NCBI RefSeq assembly: GCF_965638725.1
Contig: NC_134961.1
Coordinates: 5,114,641-5,178,640 of the forward strand
From: Aptenodytes patagonicus
Lineage: Eukaryota > Chordata > Aves > Sphenisciformes > Spheniscidae
Direction: 5' to 3'
DNA: 64,000 nt
The translations under genes and the position numbers were made by a program. Of this stretch, positions 51,701 through 62,200 are shown piece after piece. How positions within the stretch are numbered: position 1 is the stretch's first letter; each line of letters opens with the position of its first letter. The notes beneath the pieces were generated by a model. It made no database searches and was not told the origin of the DNA. It was given only the letters and a program-made list of their open reading frames with translations.

Positions 51701-52976
51701 TTACCGAGTCTTGAGATGCCTCGGTTAACAGCTAGCCTGAGTAACTCGCTAACCCGAACACAGTAGAAGCGATACTTACTGTTTTAAATGTCTTCTGGCA
51801 TAATTCGCATACATATCGCCCTTCTTTGTTAACCAGCAGCTTGACCTTTATCAGTTCTGTGGAAATATCCTGCTCCTGATCATCAGGGTTGCCTTGATCT
51901 TCAGGGACTTCCCCATCAACGTGACCATTTGGGTTTTCAAAAACGTGGTCTCCTGCAACAATGACTTCTTTGATGTGCCCGCTGCCTGGGAAGAGGATAC
52001 GAAGACAGCTAGGTTCTTTACAGAAGAGAGCTTTACACGACTAGAGCAATTCACTGGTTCAGCATTTCACGCAGTAGGAAGGAGAAATGGTTACTTTAAA
52101 CCTGGAACACGGGTCTTTGCAAAGTTCTCGTTATCGCGGCATAAATATTAAAACGGACGTTTCTGGAACGGAGTTTTCAATCCAATTTGCATTAACGCGG
52201 AGAGAATTGCCGAGCTGGCCTAGGGATGCCTCTCTCACACCCCCGAGGCAACGCTCCGTCCCCAGCCCCAGCGCTCGGTAGCCCAGAGGTGGCACGTACC
52301 CGACTACAACACAAATCAAGGGGAAGAGGACACCGGACGAGGAAACTGTTCCTGACCCAGCAGGGGCATAAAGGCAAGCGTCGCGAAGCTCACCTACTAT
52401 GGCAGATGCGTTGCTGATTTCCTCTGCTATTGAAGATGCTTCAACAACTATATGAGCAACAGTTATCGACTCCTCGACAGAAGGAACGACCTGCTGTAAC
52501 AGATAACGTTTTAGCAGAGAGGTTTTATTGCCTTTAAAAAACATTGTGTTCTGCTCTCTCCCCTCCAACCCAACAGACCGTTGCGTCCTAATTATTTTCA
52601 GCCACGGCTTGAGGAGAAGCCTGCTGTCACCTTTTGCGCTTCTTGGTTGAGGAGACCTGCCGGCGCAGCAGCGAGAGCTTCTGGCGCTCGCTGGCAGACC
52701 TTCTGCAGTTTGTGTTGCACAAATTCTTCCAAGGAGGTGAACTCCGACTGGCAGCGACCGCACTTGTGCACGTCATCTTCGTCTACGATTGAAAATTCGG
52801 TCATGGCTTTAGGAGAACACGGCGCCCCTCCACCAGCGGCCTTTACGCCGAGAACTTTTGTCCTGCTTGTCCCGGCGAGCTCCGGAGAGCCAGGGGAGAA
52901 GGCAGCCGGGGGGAGGTGTTGCCGAAGGGTATTTTCGCTCCTGCAGGGAGGCGGTTTCTGGGGCGCGGCGGGGCGA

Positions 52977-53009
<33 letters not shown>

Positions 53010-53456
53010 CCGGGCTCCGGGGGGCCGCTCTCGCAGCCCGGAGGAGGGACGAGGCGCTGAGGGGCACGGAGACCCCGGCGCCGGCCGCCCCCCCCGCCGA
53101 CCGCACCGGCACAGCCGGGACCCCCCCCCTCACCCCGCGCCCAGCGCCGCGGAGGCCGGTTCCGCCGCCCCGGGCCCCCCTCCTCGGGGACCTCCGCGGG
53201 CGCCGCCGCCGCCGCCGCCCCCCCCCCCCGGGCCCCGCTTCCCCCTCGGCTCCGGCCGGGGCCCTGTCGCGGCGGCACCGCCCGCCCCGCGCCCGGTACC
53301 TTCCTCGCTGAAGGGCGCCGGGAGGCTGAGGAAGGCGGCGGGGCCGGCGGGCGGCGCGGCGGGGCCGGAGCCCGCGGCCGCCGCCCCCTCCCGCTCCTCG
53401 GCCGCGGCTGCCGTAAGCCCCGCCGGCCCCGCGCTCGTTGCCACCGCGGCCTCCAT
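44599..53456 (-). CDS. E4F1: Transcription factor / atypical E3 ligase E4F1
   Basis: E4F1 binds CRE-like sites and also acts as a ubiquitin ligase towards p53 in mammals. Fourteen coding exons join in phase on the minus strand: 53456-53300, 52782-52631, 52493-52394, 51985-51780, 51564-51444, 51158-51006, 50673-50507, 49873-49646, 49318-49213, 48675-48458, 48084-47886, 46628-46468, 45649-45587 and 44946-44599. They give 792 codons; human is 784. The N-terminus is Ala-rich, then LPAPFSEE. A C2HC-like finger uses Cys60, Cys63, His76 and Cys82. Three zinc fingers follow at 196-216, 224-244 and 252-275. A linker contains IETSPVIHLVTDAKG. One finger lies at 442-462, then an array of five from 470 to 598. 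The acidic C-terminus includes DPHTVLVEFSSVVADTQEY and ends EVQTVIV. The gene is divergent with PGP. Confidence 0.96.
48678..48708 (-). repeat. (CT)n microsatellite forming the polypyrimidine tract of an E4F1 acceptor
   Basis: On the plus strand 31 bases of pure AG repeat end two bases before the exon edge at 48675. On the transcribed minus strand this is an uninterrupted CT repeat followed directly by the acceptor TAG. The exon it serves encodes three zinc fingers. Repeat length is likely to vary between individuals and could change splice strength. Confidence 0.9.
50020..50107 (+). mobile_element. Truncated CR1 LINE 3' end
   Basis: The sequence reads TCAGTTGAAGATGTCCCTGC, then GATGACCTTTAGAGGTCC and CTTCCAACCCAAAC, and ends CTATGATTCTATGAT. 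This is the 3' terminus of avian CR1 with its characteristic tail. It lies in an E4F1 intron, antisense to the gene. Similar CR1-like sequence may reach left to about 49990. Confidence 0.92.
52978..53007 (-). repeat. 30-base C run in E4F1 intron 1
   Basis: Thirty consecutive C bases stand in the first E4F1 intron, so the pre-mRNA carries a run of G. Further C runs follow at about 53088-53130 and 53216-53228. Such runs can form G-quadruplexes and are prone to sequencing and assembly error. Confidence 0.85.
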
Positions 53457-54004
53457 GTCGCAACGAGCCGCACCGCCAAGATGGCGGCTTTACGGCCGTG
53501 TCGTCATAACAACGGGCCGCGTGCCGCGGGACGGGCCGCCGCGGAGGCTCGGCGGGGAACGCGGCCGCCGCGCGGGGGTTCCGGGGCCGCGCGCGGCCCG
53601 GGCGCCGTCGGGCGGCGCTGATGTCTGGCCCCCGCGCCCCCCCGGTGACCCCTGACCCCCGCGCCCAGACGGACCGGAGCCTGACGGGTTACCTAACGAG
53701 CCCCCGGGGCGGCCGGATGGCCCAATGGGTCGCGGAGCGCCGGGGGTGACCGCGCGCTCCTGGCCAATGGCAGCGCGCGGGGGGCGGGCCGGCGAGGCGG
53801 GCGGCCAATGAGAGCGGAGCGAGACGGCCGCGGACGGCGGCGCCGTGCGGAAGGTCGGGAGAGGGCGCCGGGCGCCGGCTCCCGGCGGGGTGGGCGGGGC
53901 CGCCGCCGCCCAATGGTGGCGCGGGCCGGGCGCGGCGCGGCCAATGAGGGCGGTCGGGGGGGGGGGGGCGGGCGCCCGGCCGAGGCGCGGCGGGGTCGGC
54001 GGCG
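53457..54004. promoter_or_regulatory. Divergent E4F1/PGP CpG-island promoter with five CCAAT boxes
   Basis: The start codons of E4F1 (minus) and PGP (plus) are 548 bases apart in a CpG island with no TATA box. CCAAT boxes, the NF-Y site, occur on the plus strand at 53722, 53764, 53805, 53910 and 53941, all in the same orientation. A YY1-type AAGATGGCGGC lies at 53478-53488, just outside the E4F1 start codon. An E4F1-like site, ATGACGACAC on the minus strand, lies at 53498-53507. The human genes are also neighbours and divergent, so the shared promoter is probably old. Confidence 0.85.
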
Positions 54005-55394
54005 ATGGCGGCCGCGGCGGGCGGCGGGCCGCGGCGGTGCCGGCGGCTGGAGGCCGAGGCGGCCCGCGCCGTGCTGGGCGCCGCCGACACGCTGCTCTTC
54101 GACTGCGACGGCGTGCTGTGGCGGGGCGAGGCGGCGGTGGGCGGCGCGGCGGCGGCGCTGGGCCGGCTGGCGGCGGCGGGCAAGCGCCTCTGCTACGTGA
54201 CCAACAACAGCAGCCGGACGCGCGCGGCCTACACCGAGAAGCTGCGGCGGCTGGGCTTCCCGCCCGCCGAGCCCCGCCACGTCTTCGGCTCGGCCTACTG
54301 CGCCGCCCGCTACCTCCGCCAGGCCCTGCCGCCCGGCGCCGCCGCCTACGTGCTGGGCAGCCCCGCGCTCGCCGCCGAGCTGGAGGCCGTCGGCGTCCCG
54401 CACCTGGGGCCCGGCCCCGCCGCCCTGCCCGGCCCCGCGCCCGCCGACTGGGCCCAGGCGCCGCTCGACCCCGCCGTGCGCGCCGTCCTCGTCGGTTTCG
54501 ACGAGCACTTCAGCTACGCCAAGCTGTGCCAGGCCCTGCGCTACCTCCTGCGCGGCGGCCCCGGCTGCCTCCTCGTCGGCACCAACCGCGACCACCGCCT
54601 CCCGCTCGAGGGCGGCACCGCCATCCCCGGTGCGCGGGGCCGGGGGGGGGGGGGGGGCGCCGGGAGGGTTGCGGGGAGGTGGCCCCCGGCCCGTTCGGAG
54701 CTGCCGGTGGCGAGTCCCCGGGCTCTGGGGGCGTCCGGGCTCCGCCCGGCGTCTCCTTGCCGCCTCGGTGTGGCCGCCCGAGCGCCCCGGAGCCCGGGCT
54801 TCGCCGCCTCCTCGCTGCACCACCCTCCCCCCCGAAAGAGGGAGAATCCCCCTTGATCCTTCGCTCGGGGAACAGCGGTTCCGTCTGGGTGGATCTCGGC
54901 GCGGGACGGTATTCCAGCCTCCGGGCGGGTTTTGTGCGCCGCCTGCCTTGGGGCTAAGCTGTTCCTCTGCCTGTCCCGTCCGTAAACGCCGTGGGGTTTC
55001 GTGCCAGCCCGTGGGGACGCCGAGAGTCTTCCGCGGTCTCTAACCACCGTTGTCCCTTCTCTCCCTAGGGACCGGCTGCCTGGTAAAGGCAGTGGAGACG
55101 GCGGCCCAGCGCGAGGCGTTCATCGTAGGAAAGCCCAACCGGTACATGTTTGATTGCGTGGCGAGCGAGTTCGACATCGATCCCGCTCGTACCATCATGG
55201 TGGGAGATCGGCTGGACACAGACATCCTCATGGGCAATAGCTGCGGCCTCACCACCCTGCTGACGCTTACCGGGGTGACCACGCTGGACGAAGTGAAGGG
55301 CCACCAGGAGAGCGGCTGTCCCGCCAGGCAGAGCCTGGTTCCCGATTACTACGTCGACAGCATAGCCGACCTTCTCCCAGCACTGGGGGATTAA
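54005..55394 (+). CDS. PGP: Phosphoglycolate / glycerol-3-phosphate phosphatase
   Basis: PGP is a cytosolic HAD-family phosphatase that hydrolyses 2-phosphoglycolate and glycerol-3-phosphate (family knowledge). The two exons 54005-54629 and 55069-55394 join through a Gly codon split G|GG and give 316 codons; human has 321. HAD motif I is DCDGVLW with nucleophile Asp33 and acid Asp35. Motif II is YVTNNSSR with Thr66. The cap region follows. Motif III is VGKP with Lys230. Motif IV is GDRLDTD with metal-binding Asp255 and Asp260. The C-terminus is [12 protein letters not shown]. Exon 1 is exceptionally GC-rich, which yields long false open frames on both strands. The intron begins with a G run at about 54643-54656. 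Confidence 0.96.
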
Positions 55395-57396
55395 CATAGC
55401 AAAACGCTTGCAGCCTCCCAGCGGTACCCCAAGGCAGGCCCCTGTTAATCACCTCGTGACAGTGACACACGCGCTAGGATGCCACCCGGAGTTAGCAACC
55501 CTTAGCTTTTTAACCGTTCTGTCCTCGCGGTATGGTTTTGTTTACATCTCGGTCTTTAAATGCACTTTGAAACAAAGAGGGCATTACGGTGTCACCCAAG
55601 TCTTGTGGGCTTGGGGCTTTTTTGTTTGTTTTTTTTTTTTTTTTAAAAGTTATAAGCGACGCAGCTATCCAAATGTTTGTGATACTCGATGTCACGTTGT
55701 CCTCTAGACTGAGTTGAGGAAAGTAGAGCTGGTTGATCTGAGGAAAAGAACCCAACAACTTGCAGCGCGTCCTCGCCCGGACGGGCCGTGGCTCAGTCTG
55801 GTTTATTCAGGGAAACGTCTCGTGGAGCGTGTAATAACTTAGCGGCTGTGTTTGGAAACGCTTGCGGTGGCTGGCAGAATTAGCAGCTGGCCTTAGATTG
55901 ATTTATTCCCCCACCCCCCCGGACGGGGTCCTCTTTGGCAGTGCAGCCCGCTGCAAGCGCGACGTCGGGTCACAGAAACCGAAATCCGTCTCCTTCGTTT
56001 GACCGCTGCAAATTGCACGCGCGATGCAGGTCAGGGTGACTCCCCTCGCAGAACACAGGCGGTGTCTTCTGCGTACTGCATTTGTCCAAGCGTTGGACGT
56101 ACGCGTGAAGTACGTGTACCTACAAGAACTACCCCGACCCTAAATATATATCAGAATATATTTAAAATATAAATTTAAGTATAGTATATGATAATATATC
56201 TCGTTTCCCAGAAGGGAGGATAAGAGGAATGTACTTCACCGGTCACAGGAGGTTTAATTCTCCTACGGTTTTGCATTCGGTAATGCAGAAAGTCTGTCGC
56301 CGCGTAGGACTGTCCTTCGCTGCTGCCGCTTCCCAGAAATAGCGGGATTAGTACCGAGTTAGTTCTTGTACCTCCCTCAGCATCACAATAGCCGCTTGCC
56401 TTGGCTTTAGCTGCAGAGTCTGAATTAGCCCTCAGTCCACGGGGGGTGGACGTAGTGCACAGTACAGCTTTCCACCGAAACAAGCCTGGGAGAGTACTGG
56501 CTGTGCCCGACGAGGGCACGTGCTTCCTTTAAACCGCGGAGGTTAATACCTTCCGCGTGTGTCTCGGCGTGGGGGCCTGGCACCAGTTGCTTGTCTGAAG
56601 AGGAGTGCTTGCTTGCTCAGGTGATGATTTCATTCTGATCTTTAGGTGCGTTTGGGTGAAGCACGGCTCACGGGGGTAGATTTTTATGCTGGCTGAATCG
56701 AAGGCCACAGTTGAAAGCTTTCACATTACAGAATTAAGTGGAAAAATTATATATGCAAATAACATGCTTTTATTCCGTAGATGCCACTGTCGGCAGTTAA
56801 ATTTAAACGCTGGCCTTCCTTCATCTCCCACTGTTCGGCTGAACAGCTCTAGCGGTGCGTCGATGCCGTTTCCTTCCGCTCGCACACTCGAAACGAGTAG
56901 ACTTGTCACCTTGTTTGTACAGCAATAACCCTGCGGTTCGTGTCGTCTTTCGGTGTTACCAGAAAATTAGCTGCTCTTGTAGCAGGGTGTTCATCTGTAA
57001 CTCGGATAATCTCTTCCCTGTTCCCGTCTCCAGCTAGAGGGCTGTGACTGCGTAAAGTCGCAGAGAAATACTTACAGGTAGAACTTTGGCTTTGGGTAAC
57101 GTGGAAATGGACATTACGGGTTTACTGCAGGTGGGGTCGGAAAACGGCGTGTTCTGTGGTTCAGTTCCTGTATCTGGTGCTTATAATTTCAGAATACGTC
57201 AAGTAAAGTCGTAAATGCCGGGAGAGGCGTTCAGCCTCGTTCAAGCAGCGCACTGTCCCTGCCGAGCACTGTTCGCTGTACAAGGGAACCATTACCTCGA
57301 TTCACGTATGCTGAAATGTGCTGGTGAAGGTGTCAATCGTGCTTCAAAACTCTGTATCAACTTCCAAACGGTTTCTAAGCCTCTACTTGAATTCAC

Positions 57397-57402
57397 ATTA
57401 AA
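57397..57402 (+). terminator. Candidate PGP polyadenylation signal (ATTAAA)
   Basis: ATTAAA is followed about 30 bases later by a GT-rich stretch (GTTGTCGTGTTTTGTAG), the usual arrangement of a cleavage site. It would give a 3' UTR of about 2 kb. No AATAAA was seen between the stop codon and this point. Confidence 0.35.
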
Positions 57403-58968
57403 CTTACAAACCTGCTTTCCCCTGGCGTTGTCGTGTTTTGTAGTCGCGTCTCTGTGAGCTTTGGCGCAGCTGTACTGCGTGGAAATTCTGGGCGTTAGGG
57501 ACGCAGTTTGTGCTTATCACTTATTATTATTTTTTTAATTATTTTATTTGTTTTATTACTTTATTATTATTATTTACTCCTTACATGCGGTATCGGGGAA
57601 AGCAACCCAAACCCTGGAGTGTATTCCTTTGGTTCAGGCGCCCAGAGCCGCGCGGGGCTCTTGGCGTGGGCTGGGATTTGCTGCTTTGAGTAAGGGAACA
57701 AGCGCAGAGCAGAATGCAGTAATCCTTTCACAAACAACGTTTTACAGAGGGTTTTTGCTTCGTTCCTGCGCCTTAGATTAGGCAGGGCGTAAATTTCTTA
57801 AAGAAAGAAAGAGTCTGCTGTGCGGCTGTTGCAGTCTCCGTGGGGAGAACAGCCTGTCTGCGTGTTGCAGCTGGTTTTTCAAATTTCTTGTGCTAAGCTC
57901 CGCTGCGGCGGCGGCCGGCTGGCAGGCTGCGCTGCGGGGAGCGTGCCTCATCTCTGTCACGCCCCGGTTGGCAGAAGCAGAACGGGTGGTTCGACTGTTC
58001 CAGCACCGTTCCTGTTTTCGTCGGAGCCGCAGGACGGGACGCGGCAGTCTTGCATCCTCAGTTTTGCTGTTTTAAAGGAGTGGCCGTGGTGGGTGGTTGA
58101 CTCTCGCTGGCCGCAGCGTTCAGGTGTGATTGTGCGTGTACCCCCGGCGTTTTGAGTTCACATCCCACAGAAGCAGCGTCCTAGAATGGTGACCTGCTGC
58201 TGAAATAGCTCGTTTTTGACCTACAGAAGGAAAGAGGCTGAGTGGGAGGGGGGTTGCTAGCGCTTTGATGACGAGAAACGCCAGGATGAGCCGCGCTCTT
58301 GGCTGGGTTTGATCAGTCCTGGGCCACGCTTGATGGGAAAATGTCTAAAAGCTGTATCTTCCCTTGACAGATTCCACGTGAAGGAATCCTCCCGAGCTTT
58401 TCCTTGCCTCCGTTCAGTTGGTTACGTCGGGCTGGCAGGTCTCGGAAACACACGGCTCCCATGGGGGCTCCTGGACTGCTCGGGAAAACCACGGTCTGGT
58501 GACCCGGGGACGCTGTTCCCCGCCGGGTGTTTCTCACCACAGGACGCGGGTGTTAGCGGGAGTGCAGCTCAGGTTGTGGCCATGACTTTGTAGCAGAGCT
58601 CCTTTCCCCCCGGGGTCTGAACGAAGTGAGGTCCGCAGGTGGAACACGAGCGCGTCAGTGCAGCCGAGGCTTGCCGGGCAGCAGTCTGCAGGATAAACAG
58701 TCGGCTTCGGCCCACGGAGCTCTGGCAGCACGAAGCTCATGCTGAAATGTAGAAATAACTGATGACAAGGGCAGGCTGCCACTTTTCTCTATTCATTGTG
58801 TCTCTTAACGAGACTTACCCGGTCCCGCTATTAGGGCCTGCCAGCAGGGAGGGCCGACACAAAGCCCCCGATTGTCGTCCACCTGCCCCCCTCCGGCCGG
58901 CTCGCAAGGTGAGCAGGAAGAGCAGTTTTATGCACCGACAGCATCGCTCGGCAGCCCTGGCTTTTACA

Positions 58969-58984
58969 CCCCCCCCCCCCCCCC
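58969..58984 (+). repeat. 16-base C run
   Basis: A simple homopolymer about 230 bases upstream of the BRICD5 start codon, followed by a pyrimidine-rich stretch ending CCCCAG. It could belong to the acceptor of a noncoding exon or may just be unstable sequence. Confidence 0.7.
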
Positions 58985-59211
58985 TTCCCTTCTCCTCTCC
59001 CCAGGTGGCAGCTCTAAGGTTTCGCCCTCCCCGTCGGCTTGAGCTGAGGATCTCCTGGCTGGGAAGCCCTTTGGCTGCAAGGGACGCGTATTTACGTTTC
59101 GCGGACGCGCACTTAGGTTTCCCAGGCGCGCCTGGGGTTGGGGATCATGCACAGTCTGCGTGTCGTCAGGAGGCAGAGCCGCGGGAGCGAGGTCCCCATC
59201 TGAAGTGGAGG

Positions 59212-62200
59212 ATGGAGGGTGGGAACGGCACCGGCAGCGCTGCCTCTGCAGTGAGTATCCCTGGTCCCCCAGTTATCACAGACGGAGTCCCCGCTCTGTG
59301 CTTGCTTGAATTCCCCTTTTGAAGGGGCTGAGCTCCCGCCGCTCCTGTGGATCCCGGTAAGGTTTTGTTCATCCCCAACCTCAGCACCCCCCGGTTCGGC
59401 TCCTTGTAAGGCAGCCGACTCCATCCGCTGGATTCTCCTGTAAGTGCCCGGACTTACACGGCATAAACCCATTGTGTAACAAGGCAGGGCAGGGCGGTCG
59501 CGTTAGAGATGCCAAAGAACCCCGGCTCGCACGCTGCAGAGCCGCTCGGGGTGCATGAGCACGTGTGAGCTGCGGCCGGCCGCGGGACAGGAGTCGCTGG
59601 ATTTCTCCATTTGCGCCTTTCCCACCCGGGGGAATTTCGTTAGCTATTGAAAACCTGCCCGTTACTGCGGGGCTCGGGCTCCGTCGCGTTTGAATTGAGG
59701 AGCTTTCAGCTTTGCGCAGTTTTAACTTTGTTAAGACTCGCTGCTCTTCTAGTGGAATATACCTGGAAGTTACATGTTACCGAAAACGATCAGTAACTGA
59801 CCCGGAGGCTGGCGGAGCCCGTTCCTCGTGCGGCTGTAGCAAATCCAACCATGGGCATTTATTGAATTTCTCTATGTGCTTCGGAAGATTGAGAAACAGA
59901 TTATTTTTTTAAGTGTGGTTGAAACTCTATTATTGAAAACACATTCTTTCTGCTTTGTAAAAATGATTTTATGTGCCATTAAGTTAAATTTAATTGTTTC
60001 AATATAAGAATTAAAGTGGATTTTAATCGAGCCACTAGAAATGCCACGTGACTGCCAAGCTCTTCTGCTTCAAGTAACAGCTTGGTCTGCGTGAAGAACA
60101 ACTTCTCAAGAGAATAAAATACAACCAAAGGGGCAAGGAAGCGGGATCACTCCGCACGGGGCCTGTTTCAAATGCTGAAGGTTCTCCTGGGGATTTCTGC
60201 TACAAACCAAAATAATTTAATTTGCTGCTGAAGTGCAGCAGCAGCCCCTGTTTGTGGAAAGGTTCCTGCTCCGGCCCTTCCTCGGCGGGTCTGCAGCGTT
60301 TGCACGCTTCCCCGGCCGCAGGAGGGAAGTGCTCGGCTGTGGGAGTGCTGGCTACCGGGGTGTCGGATCTGAAACTCCAGCACTGGGGGACAAAAGTGAC
60401 GTTATTCCGGGGCTGCGGTGATGTTCTGGCAGTTCTGCATTCAAACCCCAGCAGTTTGCAGAGTGATTTGTGTCGTGAGCGGGAAGTGCATTTTCACGGT
60501 GAAGAAGAACAACCAGCAGCGGGGTTGATTTTTAACTCCCATTCTTTCTTTTGCCTTGGCCCGCAGGACAGGAGGGCCGCAGCGCGCTTCGCGGCTCCAT
60601 CCAGGACGTTCTGGATCATCTTGTCCGTTGCCTTGTTTTTTGCAGCTGTTGGCATCAGCGTCGTGGGGGTTCTCAGCTTCTCCCCCAGCTCTGCCCAGGT
60701 AAGGGATCCCGATCCAGGCAGGGAACCTCCTCCTGCCCGCAGCCCTGATCTGTGTCGGAGGCGCTTGCCGGGAGGGAGGAACGGGCTGAGATCAGGGCTG
60801 GCTTTGGCCGGTTCCCGGCACTGGAAGACGCGGGCAGCCTGCGGGCAGGAGGGCGGGAAGGCGCCGGCAGCGCTGCAGGCAGCGAGCTGAGCAGCGGCTG
60901 TCTCACCCCTGCAACGCGCCTGCCAGAAACCGTTGCTTAAATTAGAGGAACTTCAATGCATCGTTTGTAAATATAGCCGCAAGCTGGTATTTTGCTCAGC
61001 AGGCGCGTTCCAACGTGCGGCTGTGGCCTCTCAGGCGAGGTGGGGGGGCGCGTTTGCTGCCAGCGAGCCGTGCTGGCTGGGGAGGCAGATCCCAGCCTCC
61101 CCCCGTGCGCAGCCATGGCAGAGGCTGGCGAGTCCCCCTGGCCCTTTCCTCCAGCACCCTGTTGCCCGGCAGGGTGGGTGCCTTCGGTGTGAGGGGCACC
61201 GGCACCTCTCCCCCAGCCCTGCGTGATGGAGAGCGGTCTGCTTCCCAGATCTGCTCCCCTCCCGTGGGTCAGAGCTTGCTGCTGTCGCTAAATAATTCAG
61301 ACAAGCAGCAGGGACCAGCGAAGGGTCCGAGGGGGGATGTCGGCGGGGAGATGGTTGGTGCTGCCCTCCCTCTCTTTGTGCCCAGGCTGGCTCTCAGCTC
61401 GTCCGGCTAACGCTCCAGGGCCAGCAAGACCCACTGAGGAATCAGACAGCCTTGGTGGACAAGTCCAGGAGCACCGTGACCTACTACATAACCTCGCAGA
61501 GTAACCACACCGCCGTGGTGCTGTATGACAGCAGGAACGTAAGTGTGTTGGGATAATTACCTGCTTCGCTAGCCTGGAAGCGAGCAGAGGAACCCAGGCT
61601 GCTGAGAGAAGAGCTGCTGGGGTGGGGGCAGGAGGCGTAGGCCGGGGAAAACTTCAACCAGCTACTGTTTGGTGCCTTTCTCCGCACCTTTGGTTAGGAA
61701 AGGTAACGCAGGACAGAAGGAGGAATGTCCATTTTTTGGGCTCTTGAGAGAGCTGCGGGTGCGTGCCGCTGCCTGCTCTCACAGGGCACAATCCGTCTCG
61801 CAGGGCTACGTGTGCTACAAACCTGTGGAGCAGCGAGCGTGCTACCTGAGGAGGATGGACGCCTGGGACCTCCAGACCCTACAGACATCTCTCAACGCGT
61901 CTGAGCAGAGGGTGAGCAGCTGCTGCGGCCGCTCCCTGGGGCGGCTGAGCGGACGGGGGTGATGAATTGGGCTTTGCACAGAGTCCTGGCTCGCTGAAGG
62001 CACTTTCCTGCGTGGATTTGCGTTCGCAGTGGTGACTCTTTAACACCAGCATCCCAAGCGTGGCTAAATGAGGGCACGGGCTCTCCCAGCCGGGGGTAGC
62101 AGCCACAGCCCCCTGTTCTGTGCGATTCACTGCTCGGGGGGGGGGGGCTGGGTTGGTGTCTTGCATAGGAGCAGAGCTCTGCCTTGCAGCGCTGGGCTCA

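Larger units (their letters stand above)
55395..59211 (+). other. PGP 3' UTR and spacer to BRICD5, no other gene seen
   Basis: No open frame in this 3.8 kb has recognisable protein sequence or paired splice sites. The first 2 kb probably hold the PGP 3' UTR. AT-rich DNA occurs at 56140-56210 and 57510-57590, a T run at about 55628-55645, and a C run at 58969-58984. The BRICD5 promoter should lie near the right end, but no motif fixes it. Confidence 0.5.

Noticed and set aside
52598-53479. Minus-strand 293-codon frame with an in-frame ATG at 52805 giving an alternative E4F1 start
   Set aside because: The frame reads through E4F1 intron 1 and its C run. The spliced form with acceptor at 52783-52784 matches the known protein. 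A retained-intron start at 52805 is possible but unsupported.
53693-54957. Open frames of 376 (minus) and 370 (plus, other frame) codons over PGP exon 1
   Set aside because: Extreme GC content removes stop codons. PGP itself explains the region, with HAD motifs and a proper splice site.
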